From Pseudisothecium myosuroides (lineage: Eukaryota > Streptophyta > Bryopsida > Hypnales > Lembophyllaceae), in assembly GCA_951799445.1 (NCBI GenBank), contig OX637296.1:21824001-21888000 (forward strand): a DNA stretch of 64,000 nucleotides, given 5' to 3'. Both the position numbers and the translations under genes were made by a program. Below are positions 1 to 11,000 of the stretch, one piece after another. Each line of letters opens with the position of its first letter. Within the stretch, counting starts at the first letter, position 1. The notes under the pieces were generated by a model that saw nothing but the letters and a program-made list of their open reading frames with translations, made no database searches and was not told the origin of the DNA.

Positions 1-296
1 ATTAGAAATTCAAAATCAGTAGTGCAAAAATTTTAAGTTAAAATGATTCTATGCCAGAAAAGCTAGTTGAACAAGGTGCAAAAAAAAATTTACCTTCATT
101 TTAAATGCAAATATCTTGCAATCTATGCAGTCAAAGTTTCTGAAATTTCTTCCACACATTATATACTAGTCTAGCGCAAGATCTTATAGTTAGATATGCA
201 AAAAAAACAAATTTTAAATTTTTTTGCACTTTGCAGTAGAAATGGTTGTTTTGAGTGTTTTTTTGATGGAAATAAGGCCTTAGGACTTTGAGGTTA
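1..296. repeat. Truncated TTAA-type element (family E), end-B half
   Basis: The stretch matches the end-B half of the complete family E elements at 55662-56600 and 59760-60703. It carries the same succession of phrases (the 'aaatatcttgcaatct' block, the 'agatcttatagttag' block, then 'aaatggttgttttgag') and finishes in a degenerate end near 283-296. The other half lies outside the window. No coding potential is visible. Confidence 0.6.
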
Positions 297-309
297 GTGT
301 AGTCTACTT

Positions 310-540
310 TTAACCCAGTAAGGATGCCGCGGACCATAATTGTCCGATGAATGACAAGGGATTCTCCAATGTAGGACAAAACTACAACTATTCATCCTTG
401 GAATTTTTTTGTAGAAAGTGGAGAACATCTACAATAGCTTGACTTCCAATGAGTACTTTTGGATTTTTTTATTCCAATGACTCTCACGGTTATACAATGC
501 ATGATTTCCAGGGTCACCCCCCGCGTCTTTACAAGGTTAA
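310..540. mobile_element. 231-bp TTAA-flanked MITE (short family)
   Basis: TTAA at 310-313 and 537-540 bracket a 231-bp unit. Its sequence matches the element at 12248-12477 in the opposite orientation along its length: shared blocks include 'caactattcatcct', 'cttgactt' and 'gattt(c)cagggtcac' near the end. The ends here are eroded (CCCAGTAAGG on the left). There is no ORF. I infer a non-autonomous DNA element of the TTAA class. Confidence 0.65.
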
Positions 541-959
541 AGCGACTATTTAAGAAGTGATTGCATTTGGGGGGAAGCGAAACTCCTTGAAACAATTTTT
601 GTTCAATATTTGTAGGAAGAAAAATGGAATTGTCGATCTAACCCAAGTCTTTTCATATTTTTTGGACCTTTGCAAAATTAGTTACGAATTTTTGAAGTTG
701 AAACGAAGTGAGCACAAAAAAGCGTCCCCCTCCTGAAATGTATACTATTAGTGCATTGAAGAAAGCAAAATATACCTCTGCATTAGAGAATGCTTTGAGA
801 ACAGGGTCTCTTTTAGGACCTTTTAAACCTTTGAGATAACTTAGTGGGACCAGAAAAAGTGTTCTTTTTTTGTTGTTTCTGTCTTGCTTCACACCTTCTA
901 AAAAACAGTGGAAGTAATGTAGGACTACCTATATTTGATCAAATAAGCAATTACAGAAC
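541..959. other. Intergenic; repeat-like start, otherwise nothing recognised
   Basis: The first 35 bases ('ttaagaagtgattgcattt...') recur at the very end of the window (63966-64000), so this belongs to a further dispersed repeat. The rest has only short chance ORFs and no identifiable gene or element. Confidence 0.4.
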
Positions 960-1265
960 ATATCAGCAGTAGAGTGAGGCAATGGAAATTTTTCTCATGT
1001 AGACAAATAAGAAATATTAGGACTTTGAATTTTACGTAATTTTATTGTCAAAATTGAAATTACTATGAATTTTGGGAGGCAAAAAGTGCTCGGAATCCAT
1101 TGCCAGTGTCTAGAGTTTTCCAATTCCGATCATAGCCAAACTACTTTTCCACTCACTATTTCCTATTATCTTGCTCATTGTTTTTTGTGCACTTTGGGAC
1201 ATGTGTCATGACCTTAATCGTCCCAACCTTTGAAAAGGAGAAAAACGCACATTTCAAGGAGAAAA
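960..1265. repeat. Dispersed repeat R, copy 1
   Basis: This copy is homologous, in the same orientation, to 17915-18220. Both share a block ending 'gaattttgggag(g/c)c', then 'aaaaagtgc', 'tcttccaattccgatcat'-like wording and 'gacatgtgtcat'. The copies have diverged and have no ORF in common. The boundaries and class are unknown. Confidence 0.55.
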
Positions 1266-1639
1266 AAACCTATTCCAAGTTTGGGCACCCTCCTTGGTCC
1301 AAAATAGTACATCCTAAGTTACATGGCTCCTTGATCTGGAATGGGTGGTTCTACCTTAACTTAACTCCGGATTTCAGGGTTAGGCAAGTACTGACATTTT
1401 CAGCGCTTGACTGACGGAAGTCCTGATTCTTATTGTGTAGCGGTAGCAACTTGGCAATCCGTCTGATTCCAGGTTCGGAAGCAACTTTCAAGGCCTTTGT
1501 CTTCAACCAATTTCTAGTCGGCTTGGCTTTCGTGCTTCACTGAACAACTTGCCCAAGAATCTAGCCCGACGACCCCAACTGGACTTACGCCGTTTCGAGG
1601 ATGTTTCACGTGACCAGTTTCAGTTTTTCCAAGTTGCAT

Positions 1640-1983
1640 ATTTGAAATGATAAATGTAGGAAACTCTCGATAAGTGCTTCAAAAAAATTACATTTTCAAG
1701 TAAAAATGCAAGGAATAATCGAAGTATGTCTTGCACAATTGATGCATTCGGTCAAGAGTCCATTAATATACTCCGGAGTATAACAAGTAGCTCGCTACAA
1801 TAGACTTTGGCTTACTTCTCAAGTAAGGTAGCTACTCAAACCTCATCAGGATACGTACCTCTCTTCTGTCGACGCAAAAGCCTCCTTCCCTTCGATCTAG
1901 AGAGTGAGTCTCGCACTGGAATTGGGTACTCTGAAACCCTAATGCTGTCATAGCAGCAGACGCGCATCGTGCTGTAGACAGCC
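1640..1983 (+). promoter_or_regulatory. Probable promoter and leader of the Cys-rich gene, with a 16-bp palindrome
   Basis: A perfect 16-bp palindrome, TATACTCCGGAGTATA, lies at 1767-1782, about 200 bp before the start codon. Its flanks supply TATA-like sequence. The composition turns GC-richer from about 1840 onward, as expected for a transcribed leader. Promoter function is inferred from position only. The start-codon context (agccATGG) is good for a eukaryotic start. Confidence 0.35.
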
Positions 1984-2274
1984 ATGGATCAGCAACAAGC
2001 AGGGTATCCCCCCGTCGTAGGCTACCCCCCTTCCGCCAACTACGCGGTGCACCATCAGTCATCATACCCCAGTGCGCCCGTGGTGCGAGACGGCTACGGC
2101 AACCCGTATGTTTACGCGCAAGAGATGAGGCCGGGGCACGCCCCCGATTGTCGCTACTACGGCAGTCCCGATCGCCGGCACAGGAACGGCCTCGCCAACG
2201 CCCTCGCCGCGATCTTCATCGTCTGCTGGTGCTGCACTTGGCCCTGCCACGGACCTTGCTGCTGCGGATTTTGA
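1984..2274 (+). CDS. Small Tyr/Pro-rich protein with C-terminal Cys cluster (CYSTM-like)
   Basis: Intact single-exon ORF of 96 residues. Residues 1-45 are rich in Tyr, Pro and Gly, with repeated GYPP-type motifs (7-10, 13-16). Residues 57-68 are basic. Residues 70-80 (LANALAAIFIV) form a short hydrophobic segment that runs straight into a cluster of seven cysteines at 81, 83, 84, 88, 92, 93 and 94, ending in Gly-Phe; an eighth Cys is at 56. This architecture (soluble YPP-rich head, terminal hydrophobic/Cys tail) is that of plant cysteine-rich transmembrane module (CYSTM) proteins. Those are small membrane-associated proteins, often stress-induced. The tail is atypical because Trp, Pro and His interrupt the cysteines. 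The ATG lies in a strong context (gccATGG), and GC content is far above the flanks, which supports a real gene. CYSTM membership is an inference; a Pro/Cys-rich orphan is the alternative. Confidence 0.7.
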   Translation: MDQQQAGYPPVVGYPPSANYAVHHQSSYPSAPVVRDGYGNPYVYAQEMRPGHAPDCRYYGSPDRRHRNGLANALAAIFIVCWCCTWPCHGPCCCGF

Positions 2275-2860
2275 CCAGGCCTTCTGCTCTGGCGATTTGA
2301 GCTTTGCTATAGCAAGATTCGACGAGGCCAGGGCCTAGTAGGGGTGTTAGATTTAGTACGAGATTTGTGCGCCGATGGAGAAGAGTCTATTTGAGCAGCA
2401 CGAATTTTCAAGTTTTATGACGGTGTAGTTGGAGGTGACAGACTGGGAGATTTCACTTGTGTGTCCTGAAGGAGGCAATTGAACAACGGCGATTTCAAGG
2501 TTCTAGCACTTTTAGACTTGAATTTGGACCTGCCTCAAGAGGAGAGTCTTTGCAGTTGGAGGCAAGCTCTGTGACCCCTTTGTCTTTATATTAATTGTTT
2601 CTGGCATAGCATATAGCTCGTGACGTTTTGCAACAATTTGGGTTGCCGCTGGATTGCAAACACGTGACCAGCGTTGGGATTCTTCATCACAAGAATCAGT
2701 GGAGATTGCTATGCACCCTTTTTCGTTTGAGTCGGTAGAACTGAAGGATCGATAGGTCAGTTATCTCTTAGAATTTGCATCTGCAAACTTCGACTCTTAA
2801 TGTATATATACGCTGTGGATTAGCAAGCTGCAGCTTTTAATGTAAGTACGGTAATCTATA
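2275..2860 (+). other. Probable 3' untranslated region and downstream flank of the Cys-rich gene
   Basis: The stretch after the stop codon keeps intermediate GC content to roughly 2750 and then becomes AT-rich ('aatgtatatatac' near 2800). This fits a 3' UTR and transcript end, but no poly(A) site can be fixed. Confidence 0.3.
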
Positions 2861-4660
2861 AGCGAGTTAGTCGATGATTACTGTATCAAGGTGCAACTTT
2901 TTACGTAATATTGGAAGTTTGTCCATATTTGTGAGTACCAGTAGTGGTGTGGCACCATTGGAGAAAAGTGCCACTAAGTGGTTCAGAGCAAAGTCATGCA
3001 AAATTAAAGCATATCTCAAATGTGAAGACAATGGCTCCTTGGTTTTGAAGAGCCCTCATTTGTTGAAATTGAGCTCAACTTTGCAGAAAGTATTATGGGT
3101 TTCTTTTCAAGTGACAGGTATTATTGTTTACATGGAAACTGAACTATGCAACTATTCAATTTGAAGGTTTATCATCACTTCTGTTTTCCAACCTTTGAAT
3201 CTCATGTTGTCCAGTTCCATTGTCATATTTTATTGAGGATTTGAGTTTATACGAAATATGCTACAAAATATTTCATTTCATCGTAAAAAAACACTCGTTT
3301 TCATGGGGGACTTGAACATGGAGGGGAGGGGATGCAACGCACAGCTGTTTAGAGGAGAAGTGGGGATAATGACAAAAAATAAATTATTATCTTTTTTACT
3401 AGTCCAAAAGGTTAGTTTTTAACTATTCCTCCTTTTGGAGAAGAATCTCTCATGCACTAACTTATCCTACTAGTTACGGTGCAACATTAGTGTCATTATG
3501 AAAATGTGGAGACTAATATTATAAAAAATATATTTCAGCTTGCACTCATTTATAGAGTATGAGTTTGGTAAATTATTATCACTTAGACTAATAGAATTGA
3601 TTAGTTTAGTTATGTTGTGCTAATGGCAAGTTAATGCAATGCACAATGGTCATTAAATTTATTTCAATTATGGCAAGCTACTATGTGTACAATTTTGTTT
3701 CCTCCAATATCGGTCGAGTGAACCTTAGTGTATACACTCAAACAATAAACCCATGGACTATTTATGAAGAAATTATATTATACAGTGTTATAAAAATGTC
3801 TACATTTGAAAAAGAAATACTTGTAAGTTGAAGAATTTGCAACCATATCATATTTGTGGCATAGTATGATTTCAAATTCACAACAATTATAAATTTTGAT
3901 GTATTTCTTACAGAAATCGAGATATAAGATGTATTCTCACATTTAAGAACAAACTAATAGCAAAGGAATAAATTACAACATTGGTTACTATCAATGATGT
4001 ACTACTTTAATGAAAGCCTTTTCTTTCAACTAGACATTTACTTGAAAAATGGACCCATATAGATTCAATAGTGTTTTGTATGAATTATAAATCCTACTAT
4101 AAGCAATAAAAAATACTACAAGCAAAAAAATTAGGCCATGAAGCAAAATGATAATTCTTATTTTAGCAATTTATGTGTGATTTTGTAGCCATTGCCAATG
4201 GTGCGCAATTAAATTGTAAGAAATTTCTTGCAAATTAGTAGTGATGGAGACTCATTTCTTGAAAACAAATTCATTCTTGAGCACAATGGTTGTATAATCG
4301 TGACTAATCCTCCTTGCCCAAAGAAGAAGAATTTCTTTTAATGGACCAAATTGCCCTTACAACAATCTCCTAATTTTCGTAGTCTAGAATCACCCCAAAA
4401 ATTAATTGGATGAAAATTGTCACTTCCATACTCTAAATACATCAAACTCCAAAATCATCCATTAAATACTTTCAACCCTCCGTAATATTCCAAATTTGTC
4501 CGATCAAGTCCTCAAACTCAACCACAGTTTGTTGAAAACTCAAAAAATCCTTGTAAGTGGAGGTTGATTTTTCAATCTATGCTACAATGTTTAATTTAAT
4601 GCTATGTTTTGGGGACTAAACTTGGGTTTAATATCAAGGTGATTTTGCAGAACCCTATTA
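2861..4660. other. AT-rich intergenic DNA, nothing recognised
   Basis: Only short ORFs with AT-driven composition are present. I see no splice-consistent coding, RNA gene or clear inverted repeat. Confidence 0.4.
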
Positions 4661-4670
4661 AACAAATCTA

Positions 4671-4845
4671 ACCCTAGAGGAAAACTCCTAAGGTGATGAA
4701 CCTAAGAGGGCTAGGTTTTTAGAAGAAAACTTCTAGGAGATGGGTCATGGAAGGGGCTAGGTTTTCAAAGAAAACTCCCGGGGGGGGGAGGTTTTTAGAA
4801 GAAAACTCCTGGGCTAAGTTTTTAGAGAAAAACTCCTAGAGATCC
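4671..4845. repeat. Degenerate minisatellite
   Basis: Four to five imperfect units repeat around a core of the type 'aggtttttagaagaaaactcct', with units of about 35-60 bp and a G-run (about 4788-4796) in one spacer. The order and spacing are irregular, so it is an old tandem array. No function is visible. Confidence 0.55.
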
Positions 4846-5766
4846 AACTTCAAAGAATGTTTAGAAAATCTCCTTAAATACTCAACTACATGTGTGAACT
4901 TCATATCATTCTCATTGTCTTCACAAGATGCATCTATCCATCTAAGTCTTCAATTTTGAATCACAATTTGGATTTGCAATTTTAGCAGTGGAAAGTTTGA
5001 TAAATATTTTGAATTGTTGCTTTGAAGTTGTCCACAGCCTTGAAGAGGGCAGAAGCTCATCATGGCCGGATTGATCATTTGAACAAGCTACATGATACCC
5101 ATGATTCTAAAATCTAAGTTTGGACAATCCTTCAAGGACCTCAAATGTTTCCAGGTTTTAACAAAGGAGGAGTTTGTGTTTCCAGGTTTCCTCAAGACCA
5201 AAAACTACAATACACATAGAAATGAAAATAGTAACGATATCAAATTCTCTCAAAAGAGTTGGGCTGAAAAATTGCTTCTATAATTGTGCTCGACAACACA
5301 GGGCATACTGGTAGCACATATAAAGTACAGACGGTATCAACCTACTGTATATACCACACCTACGATACCAAATTTATGATATACCTGAGAGTAACAGAAA
5401 AGACTTGAATCAAAACTGACAACACTCTGTGTTGCCAGAAAGTGACACCCCTGACAACACCTTGAAGAACAAATAACAGGCTCCGTTGATGACCTAAAGA
5501 AATGCAATTGCTGTTCAAATCACCATCCTAATGCTCGGCTGCAGATTCAAATGCCGCCGTTGAATATTTAATACACTTGGAGGACGAAACAAATATCAAT
5601 CGGTCCACATGCAGATTCAAACTTTGGTGTTCCGCTCCTTCGTTCCGCCAAAATTAATGAAGCAATTGGTAAGCACTTGGTCATCTTGTTGATGTGTCCC
5701 AATACCGCAGCATACGTGGTTTCACTCTGCCAGCCAACGGTTCAAATGACGCCAAAATTGTGACGC

Positions 5767-8700
5767 TCAAACAGCAGAAGGTCCAGTCTGCGACAAAATG
5801 CACAAGAATGGTTAACCCCGGGCTACTGTACAACAGTAACTGAGCTCAAAGTTACATCATTCTCTAACAGGTCAACTTTATCTCTATAAACTTGAACCAA
5901 CATGTACTGGCAGAAACGGGGTATTCCGGCACCAATTCTCTTCGAACATCAAACCCGCACATTAAAACAACTGCTTTTTTAAGTGATGGGATTAGTCTCT
6001 CGGCCTGGCAATAACAGAAGGATGTAATGAATACCTGTGCTTCAGAGCCTTCTGCCGGATCTTCCTGTACAGGATCCAGTTCTAATAGCTGGATGCGCCG
6101 TTGCATATTTCGTTCATGCATGTATTCCAATACCAACCTCACAGCCGTGCCCAACCCAAGCACCACCAAAACACCTGTGCAGCCCCCAAACACATCAGTC
6201 TCCAACATCTCATGCACAAATTATGATAATTGAAAGATAGTCTAGAAAGTTGCAGTAAGAATACGGACTAGAGTAATGCTCGAGAGCCGGGAGGCACGAC
6301 ATGATCCCCAGCCAAGAAGTACAGATACTTAATCACAAATCTTCATATTCGTACTTAATCTAAGGGTTTAGTAAGAGGAGGTTTTTCGTTATGACACTCT
6401 TCTAAAAAGTACCCACTAAGGCAGTGACACAATATCCAAACACAGCATTCATTGGCGCACTGGAGCTCTCTTTCGTTTCCTAACAAGAACATATCAAAAG
6501 CTGACCAATATAATACTCCCTCTGTTTCTGAATAATAACAATGTTCCCTTTGCATTTTACAAAGGAAACACTGGTGTTATTAAGAAACAGAGGGAGTAAT
6601 AGGAACTACTCAATGACAACGGTAAGAAAGCTAGTTTTCGGGTCTCCCTGCCTTGTCACTATAAATAACAATTGTTCAGCTGACAAACGCTAAGGTGGAC
6701 AAACCTTTTCTAGCCACTTTCAAGGTATGAACAATGTTTCTTTTAATAGAATTGACACGATGGCATCGACATACCAAGAAGCGTCCAAGTCCAAATCAAG
6801 TTTTGAAGTTCAATTGTACAGGGAGCGTCAGTTGTCTTCCAGGTACCACCAACTATACATTTTGGACCAAGGCATAGCAGCGGTATCTATATTTAGGTTA
6901 TTAAACTGAGGTAGAGGAGAGGTATTATAAGTCTGACCACCACACGGTGGGGTGTTCATAAACAGAACTGCTAACCACTGACCCAGATTTTCACAAGGGT
7001 TACACAGCTCAAAATATTTTCAACTCAATTTCCCTTAGATGACAAGAAGAGGCCGTATCTAACCAGCTTCAAGTCAAAATTTTCAGTCTCTTATTGAAGT
7101 TAAAATTGGGGATGCGCTAAAACCATTTCCACCCTCAACTGCTCACTACAGGTCCGTTAAAATCTCCATCAAACAACTCTACGTTAAGGGACGCTTTCAG
7201 AGTAGGGAAATTCTCACCACTGCCCACATATAAACACATATGGTTTTCCACAACATGACATAGTTTTTTCAAAGCTAGAAGGAAAACCATATCAGTCCGT
7301 GACGCAAAAAAGCGGTTGTACACACAGTGGGCGACGATGGTGATGACTCTCCCACCCCATCTCCTCAAAGCTCTCTCTCTCTCTCGCCTACTCATGGTGG
7401 TGTAAAGAGGAAGAAGGGGAAGAAGGGTCAAGAGGCTCAAGTAGACGCAGGCACGGTAGACAGACACGGTTCATCACTAGAACTACAACACTAGTGTTTT
7501 GCAAGAGGAAATGTTGACATTCTTACCGAAGAGGAACCCTATTGGCATGGCGGCATAGCCGATGGTCGACGTGTTGATGGCGTCCACGAACAGGTACGTC
7601 ATAAATGCAAGCAAGCCCAGCCACATGACGGGAATCAAAGGGTGTTTCCGAACGATCGTGAGGAGCACGGGACGGTTCACCAGCGGGCTGCTCTGTACCC
7701 GGCTGCGCACTCCTCCTGCTGAGGGGGCTTGTGTTGTTTGCGCACTGCTGTAAGGGCCTCCCAGTCGCCATACCCAGAAATGGGGCTGAACACAAACACA
7801 AACAAACCCTAATTTCAGAAATTCATTCACAGAAAGAATTGAATAAAGCGCAAGGCAGCAATTCATTCCCGAAAGAATCGGAGCGCGAGGCAGTTTTCGT
7901 TACTGGGTTTCAGATTTCGAGGATTAAGACGGTAACTACAGTTGAAGGGTCTCGATGTTGATTGGGGGTGCCAACTTGGCAATTAGGGTGTGGAAACAGA
8001 AATGTTAAACGTCGAAGTTGGTTTCCATGTCCTTACTAGGGTTATGACATCGTGTAGAATTGGTTTCTGCCAGTTTCAAATTGCTCAAGCGAAGCATTGG
8101 CTTCTCTTGATAATGACCTCACAAAATGATAATAATCACCTCTTAAAGTTCTCACAGTTTCAATGTTGTGATTAGCAAGTTCAACCACATTCAGAATTAG
8201 CGCCCGTTACTCAAGTTTAAAAACCCACTAGGAAGCTATTGATTGTTTGAATTCACGCAGGCTATTGATTGGTTTGGTTTGCTTACCGCAGGTGATGTCG
8301 GAGGAGCTGCTATGTTGGACGCAACGTGCCTGCAAAGTTCATAACAGTGTCACACGCGGAATCAGAATATGCTCAGGAATTCGGGAGCAAAAATGCACAA
8401 CAGGCGCAATCAATCGATTGGTACTTACTGGCAAACCTCGCACTTGTTGGTGCCCTTATTCTTGAACCACATCTCGATGCACGACTTATGCGACTTGGCC
8501 ATTTCCCCACGACACTGACATCCCAGGTCGACGAGCGGCTCCTCAGAAGTTTGCTGACATATTCTGCTCAGAGCCATAGAAAAAATGGGGTAAGAATCTC
8601 ACGATAACGACTAATTTCGGGATTTCAATGTGGCTTTTCTTGAAGAAATTTAGAAATTGCAGCAGGAGTCCAGTCGCAGTTCAAGACTGAAGCTCCACGA

Positions 8701-9800
8701 ACGGAGTCGCCTCAGGCAAACGCAATTTTGAAAATTCTGCAAGACCCCTCGTGCTTCGAAACAAGATTCTGGGGCGAAGAATGCGAGAGAACCACCAAAT
8801 TGGGAAAAAAACTGGCTGAAATCCTGAACTGGAATCTCTACCCCTAACGAATTCTTCAGAATTCACACCGTCGCAGGAGACTAATCCAAATGCCCATCTA
8901 TGGAATTTTTGAAGAGCTTCATAGTCAAAGTCTGGTGATGATAAAATAGGATACACTAGGAATCCAACTCTTATGCTGGCAGAATAAGAATCCAATTCTA
9001 GTGAAGATAGGATAGGATACACTAGGCATTCCATTGTCAATCTCTAGTGATGATGATAGAATAAGATACACAAAAGGACATTCCTCTAATTCCCATATTG
9101 CAATTCTCCTACAAGACACTGAATTCCTCAACTCCTCAAACCCTACGAAAATTCTCGTAACCATTTCACCATACCTGCAATGCTCCGCGGCGCTATCCGT
9201 GCTCCACGAGCTGATCGTCCTTCCTGGCCCAACACTAACCATGCTCTTCCTCACAGTCTCCAAATCGACTCCACTCCCAACTTGAGCATCCGGTATATCC
9301 AACACAGAATGAACACCACTTGACCTGGCCCCCATCAGATGCACGTTCCTGTTCATGGCATCACTGCTCGTTCTCAACACCCTCGGAGCCTCAGGTTGTA
9401 CACTTACAACCCCCACACGAGACTCCCCTCGAGGTGGAGGCTTCTCCGGAGATTCATGTAACGGGTTGTGCACCACGATGCCGTGCTCGTAGCCTTCCTT
9501 CCATGACCTCTCCTCTGGGACACGCGCAATGACGAAGCCGTGAGAGGGAGGATGCTCGCCTGGTTGGGAGGATTGGCCGGTTTGGCCGTTTTCTGAGGGG
9601 AGCCGATGGGTTGAATTGGCCACCTGGGTGCGAGAGAGCTGGTGGAGGTGGAGAGGGTTGACATGGTGGTGTGTGTGTTGGGAGAGAGAGGAGTCGACGG
9701 AGAGAGCGGGGCGGAGGGAGAGGTGGAGCTCGGCGTTCAGGTCGTCATCGCTGATCTGGCTCTTGGGTCCCTTGATGAGGGAGTTGAATCGCCGGAGCAT
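5767..9800 (-). CDS. RING-CH (MARCH-type) membrane E3 ubiquitin ligase, six coding exons
   Basis: Exons (transcript order): 9800-9175, 8563-8429, 8329-8287, 7785-7527, 6174-6035 and 5787-5767. All introns are GT-AG and all phases agree, giving 407 residues. Residues 1-207 are a Ser/His/Pro-rich, probably disordered head. Residues 208-253 form a complete C4HC3 RING-CH finger: Cys208, Cys211, Cys224, Cys226, His234, Cys237, Cys250, Cys253. The first Cys ends exon 1 and its partner lies in exon 2. Next come QHVASNIAAPP (254-264), the plant-family box PHFWVWR (269-275), and two hydrophobic segments at about 317-337 and 343-370. RING-CH proteins take ubiquitin from an E2 and pass it to substrates, usually membrane proteins, so this is a predicted endomembrane E3. 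The ATG at 9798-9800 opens exon 1. The last 21-bp exon is the least certain: without that splice the frame runs on to a stop at 5864 and adds 55 different residues. Substrate unknown. Confidence 0.87.
6516..6596. mobile_element. Stowaway-like MITE in intron 4 of the RING-CH gene
   Basis: An 81-bp foldback bounded by TA on both sides (6514-6515 and 6597-6598). The inverted ends begin CTCCCTCTGTTTCTGAATAA and pair with the right end with few mismatches. The CTCCCTC start and TA target duplication are the hallmarks of Stowaway (Tc1/mariner-type) MITEs of plants. It lies on non-coding intron sequence (6175-7526) and does not touch a splice site. Confidence 0.85.
6600..7526 (-). other. Remainder of intron 4 of the RING-CH gene
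   Basis: The intron runs from the donor at 7526 to the acceptor at 6175. It includes a short (CT)n run at about 7372-7385. Short ORFs here, including one of 110 codons at 7135-7467 on the minus strand, have no recognisable content and are read as chance frames. Confidence 0.5.
8930..9080. repeat. Short imperfect tandem repeat in intron 1 of the RING-CH gene
   Basis: Three imperfect units of about 45-70 bp share 'gatgataaaataggatacactagg'-like cores (visible near 8934, 9005 and 9046). They lie within intron 1 (8564-9174), so they do not affect the protein. No function is visible. Confidence 0.45.
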
Positions 9801-9844
9801 TGTGGTAAGAATTCACGTCGTGGGGATTAGGTGATGGTAATAAT
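9801..9844 (-). other. Probable 5' UTR exon joined directly to the RING-CH start codon
   Basis: On the minus strand a pyrimidine-rich tract ends in 'ccttccaacag' with AG at 9846-9845, a strong splice acceptor. The 44 bases from 9844 to the ATG would be leader. It pairs naturally with the upstream GTAAGG donor at 10636. Inferred from splice signals only. Confidence 0.4.
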
Positions 9845-10370
9845 CTGTTGGAAGGACCATACACACACAAAACAAGCACCAGATCATTAGCAAGGACAGT
9901 CTAGGATTCCCACCATGAAAACCCTCGATGGAAAAATCCTGTGAACTAAAGAAGCTGGAACCATGTTCATCTGCTAAACTCTGGAATTCAAGTCGCGTTC
10001 TGTCTGAGTGACTAGGCAATGATAATCTGTTGGAACCATCATACACACACACAACAAGCAGCATATCATCGTCGAGGACACTCTACAACTGCCACCATGA
10101 AAACCCTCAATACAAAAATCCTGTAAACTATCGAATCTGAGAACGTGTTCATGTGCTAAAGTCTCGTGGCAACAATTCAAGTCGCGTTCTGTCTGCGTGA
10201 CTAGGTAATGGTAATCTGTTGGAACCATCATACACACACAACAAGCAGCATATCATCGTCAAGGACACTCTACAATTGCCACCATGAAAACCCTCAATGC
10301 AAAAATCCTGTAAACTAACGAAGCTCAAACCACGTTCACCTGCTAAACTCTCAAATGATTGAACGCTAAC
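9828..10370. repeat. Three-copy tandem array of 182-189 bp units upstream of the RING-CH gene
   Basis: The anchor 'aatctgttgg' recurs at 9842, 10024 and 10213, so the period is 182 then 189 bp. Each unit also repeats 'catacacacacaa', 'ccatgaaaaccctc', 'aaatcctgt' and a terminal 'aagtcgcgttctgtct' block, the last being absent from the third unit. Read on the minus strand, every unit carries the same 'ttccaacag' splice-acceptor-like end. A fourth, partial unit lies at 11474-11590. The array falls inside the inferred 5' UTR intron of the RING-CH gene. Confidence 0.8.
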
Positions 10371-10636
10371 CCCAAAACCATCTCCAAGCCCACGACGGCT
10401 GGAAAATTCAGCGATTCACTTCCAATGAATTCAAGCATTCTAAGAGAATCTGTACCGTCGCAAACGCACGATACGAAATCCTCGACCTTGAAGACTCCTT
10501 CCAAGCCCTCTCAAAAAAAATCGCAAAGATGAAACGTAAATATACAAGTAAATTCGCCAATCCACCAACTATTTGTGAAGAACCCTTGAATCTACAAAGA
10601 ATCTTCACCCCAAGATTGCAACGACAGAAACCTTAC

Positions 10637-11000
10637 CCGGAGAGACTCCAACTCCACTAACCGCATCTCAAAACCGCATCCTCTAAATTTCAAGTTCCGC
10701 GAGCCACCATCACTTCAACACGAATCTCCTACCAAGCTTGCAAAAATCCCAAGTTGCTAGCTTCAGAGAGTCGACCATCAGCTTCGCTTCCACTCAACTC
10801 TTCACAAAGCGGAAAATCCGCAGTGAAGTCGTCGTTCAAGTCGCACGTCGACTGCACGTCGATCAAGAGCTTGAAAGAGCTTGCATCACCATCACCGTAC
10901 AGTACAAAGAATGGAAGCTCATCAAGTGACCGCAATCTAGCACTACAGAAGTCACTAAAGCGCGAAAGGAACTGAAATTCAGTCTAAGCAAAAGGAAAAT
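10637..11000 (-). other. Possible first (untranslated) exon of the RING-CH gene
   Basis: A good minus-strand donor (CCGG then GTAAGG, GT at 10636-10635) closes this GC-normal stretch. It contains an uninterrupted minus-strand frame of 68 codons (10729-10935) that could be an upstream ORF. On the plus strand the same DNA shows Ser/Lys-rich frames that change register several times. The antisense leader explains the composition without requiring a broken plus-strand gene. The transcription start is not determined. Confidence 0.3.

Noticed and set aside
2062..2250. Minus-strand ORF opposite the Cys-rich gene.
   Set aside because: A shadow of the plus-strand gene, which has the better start context and a recognisable architecture.
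7523..7801. 92-codon minus-strand ORF overlapping the RING-CH membrane exon.
   Set aside because: It is a shadow frame of exon 4. The neighbouring frame carries the family WVWR box, the hydrophobic helices and phase-matching splice sites.
9616..9834. Plus-strand ORFs rich in Arg/Glu/Trp opposite RING-CH exon 1.
   Set aside because: They are antisense of the coding exon and have no independent support.
10355..10975. Ser/Lys/Pro-rich plus-strand frames that could be joined into a protein by changing frame several times.
   Set aside because: It needs at least two frame changes and a stop bypass without supporting splice sites. A minus-strand leader exon with a good GTAAGG donor explains the stretch more simply.
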